Assembly: GCA_014377495.1 (NCBI GenBank)
Contig: JACMPN010000217.1
Span: 1-6,428, forward strand
From: Candidatus Sericytochromatia bacterium
GTDB taxonomy: Bacteria; Cyanobacteriota; Sericytochromatia; JACMPN01
Reading direction: 5' to 3'
Length of the DNA: 6,428 nt
The notes beneath the pieces were generated by a model. The model worked only from the letters and a program-made list of their open reading frames with translations, did no database searches and was not told the DNA's origin. Position numbers and translations under genes: made by a program. Shown in pieces: positions 1 to 6,359 of this stretch (position 1 is its first letter; the number at the start of each line of letters is the position of its first letter).

Positions 1-267
1 AATTCTGAGCCTTTGCTCGTTGTCTTGGGACGACCGGCTGCGATATGCTTGGTCATCACGATTTGTAACGCATGCCATGTGATCATCGACGAAAGCGAGG
101 TGACCGTGCTCATCAGAGATAGCGGCTGGGCGCTGCTGGCTGGGACGGTATTTTTAGCCTGCTGCTGGCAAGCTGTCTGGGGCCGCTGGGATCCCCCTGC
201 GATGCGGCAGGTCCAGCTGGGGACCGCCCTCGAAATACCCGGCGGCCGATCGCTTCGCATGCCGTGA
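1..267 (+). CDS. Doubtful partial open frame, C-terminal fragment of unknown protein
   Basis: This frame is open from the left edge to a TGA at 265-267, and a TTG at 13 is the only early start codon in view. The product is not recognised. It has hydrophobic stretches (around LVVLGRPAAICLVITI and GWALLAGTVFLACCW) and is unusually cysteine-rich, with six Cys in under 90 residues, while the last 30 residues are soluble in character. Third-position GC is moderate, weaker than in the four genes downstream. A perfect 7-bp inverted repeat begins three bases after the stop, which gives slight support to a real gene end. It could be the tail of a small membrane protein, the end of a longer gene, or non-coding sequence. 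It is separated from the operon by 66 bp. Confidence 0.22.
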   Translation, partial: NSEPLLVVLGRPAAICLVITICNACHVIIDESEVTVLIRDSGWALLAGTVFLACCWQAVWGRWDPPAMRQVQLGTALEIPGGRSLRMP

Positions 268-269
268 CT

Positions 270-295
270 GCGGCCCATCCAAACCGGCGGGCCGC
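270..295. terminator. GC-rich hairpin between the left fragment and the lptF-like gene
   Basis: GCGGCCC (270-276) and GGGCCGC (289-295) are perfect reverse complements around a 12-nt loop. No T-run follows, so it is not a canonical intrinsic terminator. Its place three bases after the TGA at 265-267 and upstream of the operon fits transcript ending or 3'-end stabilisation for an upstream gene. It could also be a chance repeat in GC-rich DNA. Confidence 0.3.
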
Positions 296-305
296 TAACG
301 CCCTG

Positions 306-335
306 CTGTCACCTTGACCCCGAGACCGTTACAAT
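306..335 (+). promoter_or_regulatory. Weak sigma70-like promoter candidate overlapping the lptF-like start
   Basis: CTGTCA (306-311, 4 of 6 matches to TTGACA) is followed after 18 nt by TACAAT (330-335, 5 of 6 matches to TATAAT). The -10 box overlaps the annotated ATG at 334. If the site is used, transcription would start near 342, next to an in-frame GTG at 343, giving a leaderless or almost leaderless message for a protein shortened by three residues. No good Shine-Dalgarno sequence precedes 334. The evidence is motif similarity only, and the operon could equally be transcribed from further upstream. Confidence 0.2.
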
Positions 336-1416
336 GCTTTCCGTGATCCGGATACTTGACCGTTACGTCCTAGCGGAACTGCTGAAACCATTTTTGGCTG
401 GCATTGGCGCCTTTCTGGTCGTCATGCTGTCGAACACCCTCTACCTCTACATCGGGTGGATCGTCGAACATGGTCTCTCAGCCGCGACTGTGGGCAAACT
501 GCTCCTCTACAGCCTCCCGGCGATCGTGGTCATCACCCTGCCGGTGGGCTATGTGATGGCGACGATGCTCGTTTTGGGGCGGCTGACGCGGGATTCCGAA
601 GTCACGGCCCTGCGGGCCAGCGGCGTCAGCCTCAGCCGGATCATCATGCCGATGCTGTTCGGGGGCATCCTCGTCAGCTACATGGCCTTCGAGCTCAACG
701 AGCGCCTCGTCCCCTGGACGAACTCCGAGACCGTGCGCATGCAGCGGGAGATCCTCAAGAAGACCCCCGCCCCGCTAGTCAAACCGAACCTCTTCTTTGC
801 CGGCACCAATAACCGCTATTTCTATGTGGACCGGGTGGAAAAGGACGTGCTCAACGACGTCCTCATCTTCGACCTGAGCCGGAGCGGCTTCCCCCAGGTG
901 ATCACCGCCAAAAAGGCCATCTGGGACAAGACGTTCTGGATGCTCTACGACGGGATGATGCGCAAGTTCACCGACAAGGGCTACCTCAACTACGAGGCCA
1001 AGTTCAAACGGATGGAGCTGCAGCTCGACCTCAGCGACAACGCCGACTACTTCGGGCCGAAGAGCATTCAGGAGCAGTCGTCCGGCGAAGCGTTCGAGGC
1101 GATCAAGAAGCTTAAGGAGCAGGGACAGAACGTCAACGGTATGTTGGTGGACTACCACATCAAGTTCTCCCTGCCGCTGGCCACCTTCTTCACGAGCCTG
1201 CTGGCCGTACCCATGGGCATCCGCTTCTCCAAATTCGGGGCCTTCATCGGCGTGGCCTGCAGCATCTTCGTCATCTTCATCTGGTACGTGCTGTACAGCT
1301 TCGGGCGCAGCCTCGGCGCTTCCGGCACCGTGATGCCACTCCTCGCCGCCTGGAACCAGAACATCATTTTCGGCCTCATCGGCACCGCCTGGCTCGTCGG
1401 GATCAACCGCCGATGA
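334..1416 (+). CDS. lptF: LPS export permease, LptF/LptG family (first copy, LptF-like)
   Basis: This 360-residue YjgP/YjgQ-family inner-membrane protein is, by family, one half of the transmembrane dimer that with the LptB ATPase lifts LPS out of the inner membrane. Residues 8-20 (LDRYVLAELLKPF) form the usual amphipathic start. TM1-3 lie near 20-43, 56-82 and 101-121. The cytoplasmic coupling-helix motif DSEVTALRASG is at 87-97, and NERLVPWTN, at the exit of TM3, at 122-130. A periplasmic jellyroll-like domain spans about 130-270, and TM4-6 lie near 277-296, 302-324 and 333-356. Length is normal for the family. The start is uncertain: ATG 334 lacks a clear ribosome binding site and GTG 343 would also fit. 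It overlaps the next permease gene by ATGA (1413-1416). Whether it is strictly LptF or LptG cannot be settled from this sequence; the symbol follows gene order. Confidence 0.88.
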   Translation: MLSVIRILDRYVLAELLKPFLAGIGAFLVVMLSNTLYLYIGWIVEHGLSAATVGKLLLYSLPAIVVITLPVGYVMATMLVLGRLTRDSEVTALRASGVSLSRIIMPMLFGGILVSYMAFELNERLVPWTNSETVRMQREILKKTPAPLVKPNLFFAGTNNRYFYVDRVEKDVLNDVLIFDLSRSGFPQVITAKKAIWDKTFWMLYDGMMRKFTDKGYLNYEAKFKRMELQLDLSDNADYFGPKSIQEQSSGEAFEAIKKLKEQGQNVNGMLVDYHIKFSLPLATFFTSLLAVPMGIRFSKFGAFIGVACSIFVIFIWYVLYSFGRSLGASGTVMPLLAAWNQNIIFGLIGTAWLVGINRR

Positions 1417-2603
1417 AGTGGCGTCCCTTTGCCCGTCAGGCAACGCCCGCCGGCGCCGCCGCTGCGACCGTGAAGCCCGGCCGCCAAACGACCTCCTGGC
1501 TGTGGTCCCCGGGGTACCGGTTCGGACTCAAGCTGATCGACCGCTATATCACCAAGGAATTGCTGCAACCCTTCGCCATCGCCCTGCTTGCCGGCATCGT
1601 CATCAAGCTGACCGTCGTCATCAGCTTTTTCGTGGAGATGATCGTCCGCAATCACGCGCCCGTGGGCAAAGTCGTCCAGATGATGGGCTACACCACCCCG
1701 GCAACGATCGTCGAAGTCCTGCCGATGGGTTACATGTTCGCCACTTTGCTTGTCATCGGCCGCCTGGGCAAGGATTCCGAACTGACAGCCATGCGGGCGG
1801 CAGGCACCAGTTTCCGGCGATTGATCTTCCCCATCCTGATTTTGGCCCTGCCCGTCTGCCTGGCCAGTTGGGAGATCTCTGAAAATCTCGTCCCCTGGGC
1901 CAACGCCCAGACCAAGAAACTGCAGCAGGAAATCGAGATGATGGCCCCCGACGGTGGTGTGGCCACCAACAAGTATTTTCGCGGCGCCGGGACCGTCTTC
2001 GTCCACCTAGGGCAGTTGAACCGCCTGGGCCATACGATGAACGACATCATGCTTTACGACACCGCCACCAAAGGCCCCAAGAAGGTGGTCACGGCCCGTT
2101 CCGGATCCTGGACCGGCACGAAGTGGAACCTCAATGAAGGCACCATCCAGTGGTATGACGGAGACGGCTTCGTCAAAGAGGAGTCCGTTTTCAGCACTTT
2201 GGAACTCGACGTGCTGTTCCGCATCGAGGACCGCCTGGAGGACCGCCGGGAACCGAAGGAAATGAGCGCCGGCGAGTTGGCGGCAAAGATCGCCGAACGC
2301 AAACACGGCGGCCTGGACACGCGCTCCTTCGACGTGGAATACAACTTCAAGCTCGCCCAGCCGCTGGCCCCCTTCTTTGCCGCCTTCATTGCTGCGCCGA
2401 TCGGCATGCGGTTCAGCCGGAACGGCAACTATGCCGGGGTGGCGGTGAGCATCTTCGTCATTTTCGTCTACTACGTCAGCGAGTCGATCGGACGCAGCCT
2501 GGGCAGCAACGGCCTGGTGCCACCCTATATCGCCAGCTGGCTGTACAACATTTTCTTTTTCGTGGGCGGTACCTTCCTCCTCTGGGATGTGGATCGCCGA
2601 TAA
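1413..2603 (+). CDS. lptG: LPS export permease, LptF/LptG family (second copy, LptG-like)
   Basis: This 396-residue paralogue of the preceding gene is the likely second half of the LptFG dimer. Shared landmarks are LIDRYITKELLQPF at 41-54, the coupling-helix motif DSELTAMRAAG at 121-131 and ENLVPWAN at 157-164. A periplasmic domain spans about 165-310, including KEMSAGELAAKIAERKHGG (282-300), a segment type often seen before TM4 in this family. TM segments lie near 53-75, 88-116, 137-157, 313-331, 338-358 and 370-391. About 40 residues precede the usual family start and are Ala/Pro/Arg-rich. ATG 1413 is coupled to the upstream stop, but GTG 1470 is an alternative start that would remove 19 of them. 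No strong Shine-Dalgarno is present, so reinitiation at ATGA is the likely mode. The TAA (2601-2603) overlaps the ATG of the LptD-like gene by one base. Confidence 0.88.
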   Translation: MKWRPFARQATPAGAAAATVKPGRQTTSWLWSPGYRFGLKLIDRYITKELLQPFAIALLAGIVIKLTVVISFFVEMIVRNHAPVGKVVQMMGYTTPATIVEVLPMGYMFATLLVIGRLGKDSELTAMRAAGTSFRRLIFPILILALPVCLASWEISENLVPWANAQTKKLQQEIEMMAPDGGVATNKYFRGAGTVFVHLGQLNRLGHTMNDIMLYDTATKGPKKVVTARSGSWTGTKWNLNEGTIQWYDGDGFVKEESVFSTLELDVLFRIEDRLEDRREPKEMSAGELAAKIAERKHGGLDTRSFDVEYNFKLAQPLAPFFAAFIAAPIGMRFSRNGNYAGVAVSIFVIFVYYVSESIGRSLGSNGLVPPYIASWLYNIFFFVGGTFLLWDVDRR

Positions 2604-5545
2604 TGCGTCGCCTCGCTGGATTGCTCACCACCCTGGCGATTGCCGCTGGCGGCCTGATGCCGTTGCCGGCCCTGGCCGAAGACATCCCCGTCGACGTCAA
2701 GGCCGACTCGATCACCTACGAGCGGGGCCCGGAGATCGCCACTCTCAAGGGCCACGTCGAAGTCAAGGTCAAAGGCGCTACCGTCACTGGTGACGAGCTG
2801 ATCTTCGACCAGAAAAAGCAGACCCTCGTCAGCGAAACGAACTTCCGGCTCGTGCAGAAGGACGACAAGGGTCGCGACCAAGTCATCGAGGGGACGAGCT
2901 TCGTCTACACCGTCGACATCCGCCGGGCCGAGGTCATTGGCGCCCGAGCGACCCTGCCGGCGACGACACCCGACTCGTACATCTATGTGACTGCCGACCA
3001 GATGACCAGCTTCGACCAGGGTGCCCGACTGGTCGGCCAGGGAGCGATGGTCACCACCTGCGACTACGTCGCCGAAAGTGCCGGCGGCTCGGGCACAGGC
3101 ATGGTCCACTATTCGATCGTTGCCGGGATCATCGACTACATCCCCGACGACCGCATCGTCGGCTGGGGTGCGACGATCAACGTCATGACCGCCCCCGTCT
3201 ACTGGTTGCCGCTCATCTACTTGCCGCTGCAAAAGATCAAGATCCCCACGGCCGACATCGGCCAGAACCTCGTGGAAGGCGTCTTCATCCGGGGCCGTCA
3301 ACCCGTCCCGATCAACGACGAACACGAAGGGACGATTTTTGCCGAAGTCATGCAGAACAAGGGCCTTGGGGTCGGGTACCAGCATGACTGGGGCTTCCCC
3401 GGGTTCGCCGTCCCGTCGGATGCCAAAGCCGGTGCTGTACCCTTCCTGTCTGTCCTCGGCCAGCCGTCACACACGTATCTGTTCGTCCACGGGATCCCCT
3501 TGCGGGGCCTGACCCTGTTCCCATTCGGGCTGGACACGAGGACGGCGGCGGGGACGACCAGCCAGACCCTGCAAACCCAGCAGATTCCCGGTGTTCCGGC
3601 AATCAACACCCAGCCCCTCGCCCAGCCGGATCCCAGCCAGCGATCGGCCTTGTTCGCCACGGGTCCGGTGTCCTGGTTCGAGGATTACGACTTCGGATTC
3701 CAGCATCGGCGCCTGCTCTGGCCGACGGCCGAAGCGGAAATCAGCCTCTACGACCGTAACTACTACAATCTCAGCCAGTTCCTCGGCGGCCGGGACAACG
3801 ACCGGTCGATCCGTCTGAACTTCAGCGACAAAGAAGCCTGGCAGACTGGTGACGAGGTCCTCAACCTCGATACGAGTGGTTCGTTGGACGACGCCACCCG
3901 TTGGGACCAGACGAAATCCAAGCGGGAGCTGATCCCCCAGGGCACCGCCAGCACCCGCTCGATGAACCTGACCATGCGCCGGGGGGCCACCAGCCTCAGT
4001 TCGCAGAACTCCTGGAACATTTCCCAGGCCCCCGGTCAGCCGGCAGCAGGGACCACCTTCGTGCCCGGCGTCCAGCAGCCCCTGGTCAAGCAGAACGATT
4101 CGCTGTCGAGCAACTGGACCTTCGAACACACGTTGCTGCCGGGGCTGCAATGGAGCAACCAGTTCAATTACCAACAAAAGGAACTGCCCAACTCGCCGAC
4201 CGACCGGTTCGCTGACATCAACGTCGGCCTGACCCAGGCGCTCGGTTGGGGGTCGACCTCCCTGCGGCTTTTCCGCAAGCAGTTCTTCAATGTCGGCCTG
4301 ACGGACGCCGACGTCGTCAAACTGGGTCAGCAACGGGGCACGATCTTCGAGAAGCTGCCCGAGTTCGAGGTGCGGTCCAACAACATCCTAGACAATATCT
4401 TCCCGTTCACAGTGACCTCGACGATCGGCAACTATGTCGAGACCATCCCGTCCGCCCCCAATCCGGTCCAGGCGGCCAAGGCCCGCTTCGACATCAAGAC
4501 GTCACAACGCCCCCTCGACCTCGGCTTGGGTTTCAAGAGTGACTTCGGCGGCACCGGCATCGAGCAATCGCTTTACAGCACGGCGGATGCCCAGTTCAGC
4601 TTTACCGGCAAAGCAGCCCTGACCAACGATGCCAGCCAGTATTTCCGGCCCACCCTGACCTACACCAAGGTCGTCACTGGTGATACGGATCCGCTGCCGT
4701 ACAAGAACAACACGCCCTTCAGTCAAGACAAGACGAGCTTCAACAAAGTCGACCAGATCTCGGCCCAGTTCGCCGCGATCAATCAGCCTTGGCTGACCAT
4801 GACGTTTACGGGTGGCTACGATTTCCAGAACAAGGGCAACATGCCCGTCAACGCCAACCTGACGAGCGTGGGCTATGGCATCGGCGACTTGGTCGACTAC
4901 AACCTCACCCTGCAATCCGGCTATCAGTTTCGTAACTTCACTGAGGCGGAGGTCACCGCCGGCCAACCCGTCAAGGCGCTGAACGGCATCGACACGATCA
5001 CCGCCGATGCGAGCGACGTCGGTCGCTTCCTCAATTTCAAGGGCGGCCAGTTCTCCGGTACCGTCCTCGGCCTGCAGGTCCAGACGATGGGCGGCTTTGG
5101 CGGTGACTGGGGCAAGGAAAGCGCCATCAAGCAGGGCGGCAGCATCCGACTGGACACGAGCTGGGACATCAACAAAAACCGTCCCCAGGCGTTGGCCAGT
5201 GAAATTTCCTTTTCGATCGGCGATACCTGGGCCTGGCACACCGAAGTGGCCCTGCAGTCCACCCTCGATCTTAGCGGCAATACGTCCACCGCCGCCGCCG
5301 GCCTGTTGCCGATCCCCTGGCCTGGCGACGATCCGTCCAAACCGCTGGGCATCTTTTATCCGTTGAACCGCATCGTCCTCAAGAAGGACCTGCACGATTT
5401 CATTTTTTCCCTCAGCTATGATCGGTTCACCCAGGGGTTCCAGGCGAACCTGAGCCTGGTCGCCTTCCCGTTCGGTTCCGACAACCTGTCGGGCGCCTTT
5501 AACCAGCTAAGCAGCGGCACCTTGCCGCAGATGCCGATGAGATGA
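2603..5545 (+). CDS. lptD: LptD-like outer-membrane LPS assembly protein (OstA family)
   Basis: This 980-residue exported protein probably forms the outer-membrane pore that receives LPS from the periplasmic bridge and inserts it into the outer leaflet. A signal peptide covers residues 1-25, with cleavage predicted after ALA (23-25). An OstA-like jellyroll spans about 28-150 (for example VDVKADSITYE, 30-40, and GDELIFDQ, 63-70). Then come LptD landmarks: TTCDY (151-155), HYSI (169-172) and PVYWLPLIYLPL (198-209). The rest alternates beta-strands and loops as in a barrel, with LPEFEVRS (585-592) and KKDLHDF (927-933) resembling conserved barrel motifs. C153 is the only cysteine. A Q/T/P-rich stretch at 311-347 looks like a flexible loop. 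The protein is longer than E. coli LptD (under 800 residues). It starts inside the stop of the permease gene (TAATG) and ends by ATGA overlap with a lipoprotein gene. Assignment rests on motifs plus the LptF/LptG neighbours; a different OstA-containing porin is less likely. Confidence 0.78.
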   Translation: MRRLAGLLTTLAIAAGGLMPLPALAEDIPVDVKADSITYERGPEIATLKGHVEVKVKGATVTGDELIFDQKKQTLVSETNFRLVQKDDKGRDQVIEGTSFVYTVDIRRAEVIGARATLPATTPDSYIYVTADQMTSFDQGARLVGQGAMVTTCDYVAESAGGSGTGMVHYSIVAGIIDYIPDDRIVGWGATINVMTAPVYWLPLIYLPLQKIKIPTADIGQNLVEGVFIRGRQPVPINDEHEGTIFAEVMQNKGLGVGYQHDWGFPGFAVPSDAKAGAVPFLSVLGQPSHTYLFVHGIPLRGLTLFPFGLDTRTAAGTTSQTLQTQQIPGVPAINTQPLAQPDPSQRSALFATGPVSWFEDYDFGFQHRRLLWPTAEAEISLYDRNYYNLSQFLGGRDNDRSIRLNFSDKEAWQTGDEVLNLDTSGSLDDATRWDQTKSKRELIPQGTASTRSMNLTMRRGATSLSSQNSWNISQAPGQPAAGTTFVPGVQQPLVKQNDSLSSNWTFEHTLLPGLQWSNQFNYQQKELPNSPTDRFADINVGLTQALGWGSTSLRLFRKQFFNVGLTDADVVKLGQQRGTIFEKLPEFEVRSNNILDNIFPFTVTSTIGNYVETIPSAPNPVQAAKARFDIKTSQRPLDLGLGFKSDFGGTGIEQSLYSTADAQFSFTGKAALTNDASQYFRPTLTYTKVVTGDTDPLPYKNNTPFSQDKTSFNKVDQISAQFAAINQPWLTMTFTGGYDFQNKGNMPVNANLTSVGYGIGDLVDYNLTLQSGYQFRNFTEAEVTAGQPVKALNGIDTITADASDVGRFLNFKGGQFSGTVLGLQVQTMGGFGGDWGKESAIKQGGSIRLDTSWDINKNRPQALASEISFSIGDTWAWHTEVALQSTLDLSGNTSTAAAGLLPIPWPGDDPSKPLGIFYPLNRIVLKKDLHDFIFSLSYDRFTQGFQANLSLVAFPFGSDNLSGAFNQLSSGTLPQMPMR

Positions 5546-6282
5546 TGACACCACTGACCCGTTTGACCGCCCTGGCCCTTGCGGATGCACTCTCCGCCTG
5601 CGCCTATACGGCCCCGACAACGGCGGGCGCCGGTCGTACCGCCCTCCTCATGCGGATGGACGTCGAAGGTTCCTTTCAGGCAGCCAACCCGAACGTGACC
5701 TACTACGTCGTCTTCAATGCCACGGCAACTCCGTCGTCAGACGTCCTCGTCGGCCCCCGGTTCAACGGTCCGAACGTAGCCCGGCCCCGTGAGTTCATCG
5801 AGGGCCGGCTGCCCTTCATCTATCAGCTGATCAACGACCTGCCCTCCGCCTGGACGGATTTTTACTTCTTCCAGGGCACCGCCGATGGCCGAGGGCGCGT
5901 TGGCCGTGGCGCCATTCGCGAGGGTTTGCCCGTCATTCTGGACGAAAATTACGCTGCCAATCAGTGGACCCTGGCCAATAACAACAAGTCACTGAATATG
6001 ACCATTTTCCTCGACCAGCTGACCGGCAATCCCAAACCGACCCGGCTCGACGTCAGCCTGGGCACGGGCGACTCGATCACGGACGGCTACGGGATGATTT
6101 TCGACCGCTGGAAGAACAACGTTCCCTTCCACCTGGAGATCTCGCCCACCATCCAGCGGGACACGGATATCAGTCCGGCGACCGTGATCAACGTGCCCAA
6201 CCGCCCCTTGACCCAACTGCCTCCCGGCGTGGGGCTGACGGACGTCAATATCGTCGGCTGGGAAGCCCGTGCTGCCTCGTAA
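5542..6282 (+). CDS. Uncharacterised lipoprotein, candidate LptD partner
   Basis: I do not recognise the family of this 246-residue protein. It has a short lipoprotein signal: Arg7 in the n-region, a hydrophobic stretch at 8-16, and a lipobox LSAC at 17-20. C20 is the only cysteine in the protein, as expected for a lipidated N-terminus. An Asp at 15 inside the hydrophobic stretch is unusual. The mature part looks beta-rich and aromatic (TYYVVFNA 53-60, WTDFYFFQGTADGR 104-117, GYGMIFDRW 182-190), with no transmembrane segment and no recognised catalytic motif. ATG 5542 overlaps the TGA of the LptD-like gene (ATGA); ATG 5545 directly after it is an equal alternative. As the last gene of an lptF-lptG-lptD operon and a probable lipoprotein, it could serve as an LptE-like partner or assembly factor. 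That is positional inference only; known LptE is a different, shorter protein. It may instead be an unrelated envelope lipoprotein. Confidence 0.8.
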   Translation: MMTPLTRLTALALADALSACAYTAPTTAGAGRTALLMRMDVEGSFQAANPNVTYYVVFNATATPSSDVLVGPRFNGPNVARPREFIEGRLPFIYQLINDLPSAWTDFYFFQGTADGRGRVGRGAIREGLPVILDENYAANQWTLANNNKSLNMTIFLDQLTGNPKPTRLDVSLGTGDSITDGYGMIFDRWKNNVPFHLEISPTIQRDTDISPATVINVPNRPLTQLPPGVGLTDVNIVGWEARAAS

Positions 6283-6301
6283 TGCGGCCTTACGCCTGCC
6301 C

Positions 6302-6322
6302 GCCAGCCATGCGTCGGCTGGC
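6302..6322. other. Hairpin 1 after the operon
   Basis: GCCAGCC (6302-6308) and GGCTGGC (6316-6322) pair perfectly around a 7-nt loop, 20 bases after the lipoprotein stop. No T-run follows. The right arm overlaps the left arm of a second hairpin by three bases (6320-6322), so the two structures would exclude each other. Confidence 0.35.
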
Positions 6323-6359
6323 TGAACGCCGTCGATGAACGCGGCGACGGGATTCAGCC
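6320..6359. terminator. Hairpin 2 after the operon, possible 3'-end structure
   Basis: GGCTGAA (6320-6326) pairs with TTCAGCC (6353-6359). Inside it CCGTCG (6329-6334) pairs with CGACGG (6345-6350), separated from the outer stem by a 2x2 internal loop and closing a 10-nt loop. This gives 13 base pairs in 40 nt. There is no U-tract on either side, so intrinsic termination is uncertain; it could be a 3'-stabilising stem or, if a gene converges from the right, a shared structure. Confidence 0.38.

Noticed and set aside
20..49. TTGTCT-N18-TATGCT, resembling a promoter
   Set aside because: Each box matches consensus at only 4 of 6 positions and lies about 285 bp before the first sure gene; not separable from chance.
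314..335. TTGACC paired with TACAAT as a promoter
   Set aside because: The spacer is only 10 nt, too short for sigma70-type recognition; the CTGTCA box with an 18-nt spacer fits better.
456..5366. Overlapping plus-strand open frames in other phases (for example 456-812, 1418-1882, 3901-4215, 5007-5366)
   Set aside because: Their products are rich in Arg, Pro, Ala or Ser, show no family features, and are contained within the permease and LptD-like genes.
775..5395. Several long minus-strand open frames (775-1443, 1152-2006, 2525-3385, 3467-4333, 4502-5395)
   Set aside because: They lie opposite genes with clear family motifs. Their products are Asp/Glu/Gly/Val/Arg-rich with no recognisable domain, typical antisense shadows in GC-rich coding DNA.
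6282..6338. Tiny open frame starting at a TAATG overlap after the lipoprotein gene
   Set aside because: It would encode 18 residues, Arg/Pro-rich, ending in RRR, overlaps the hairpins, and shows no ribosome binding site.
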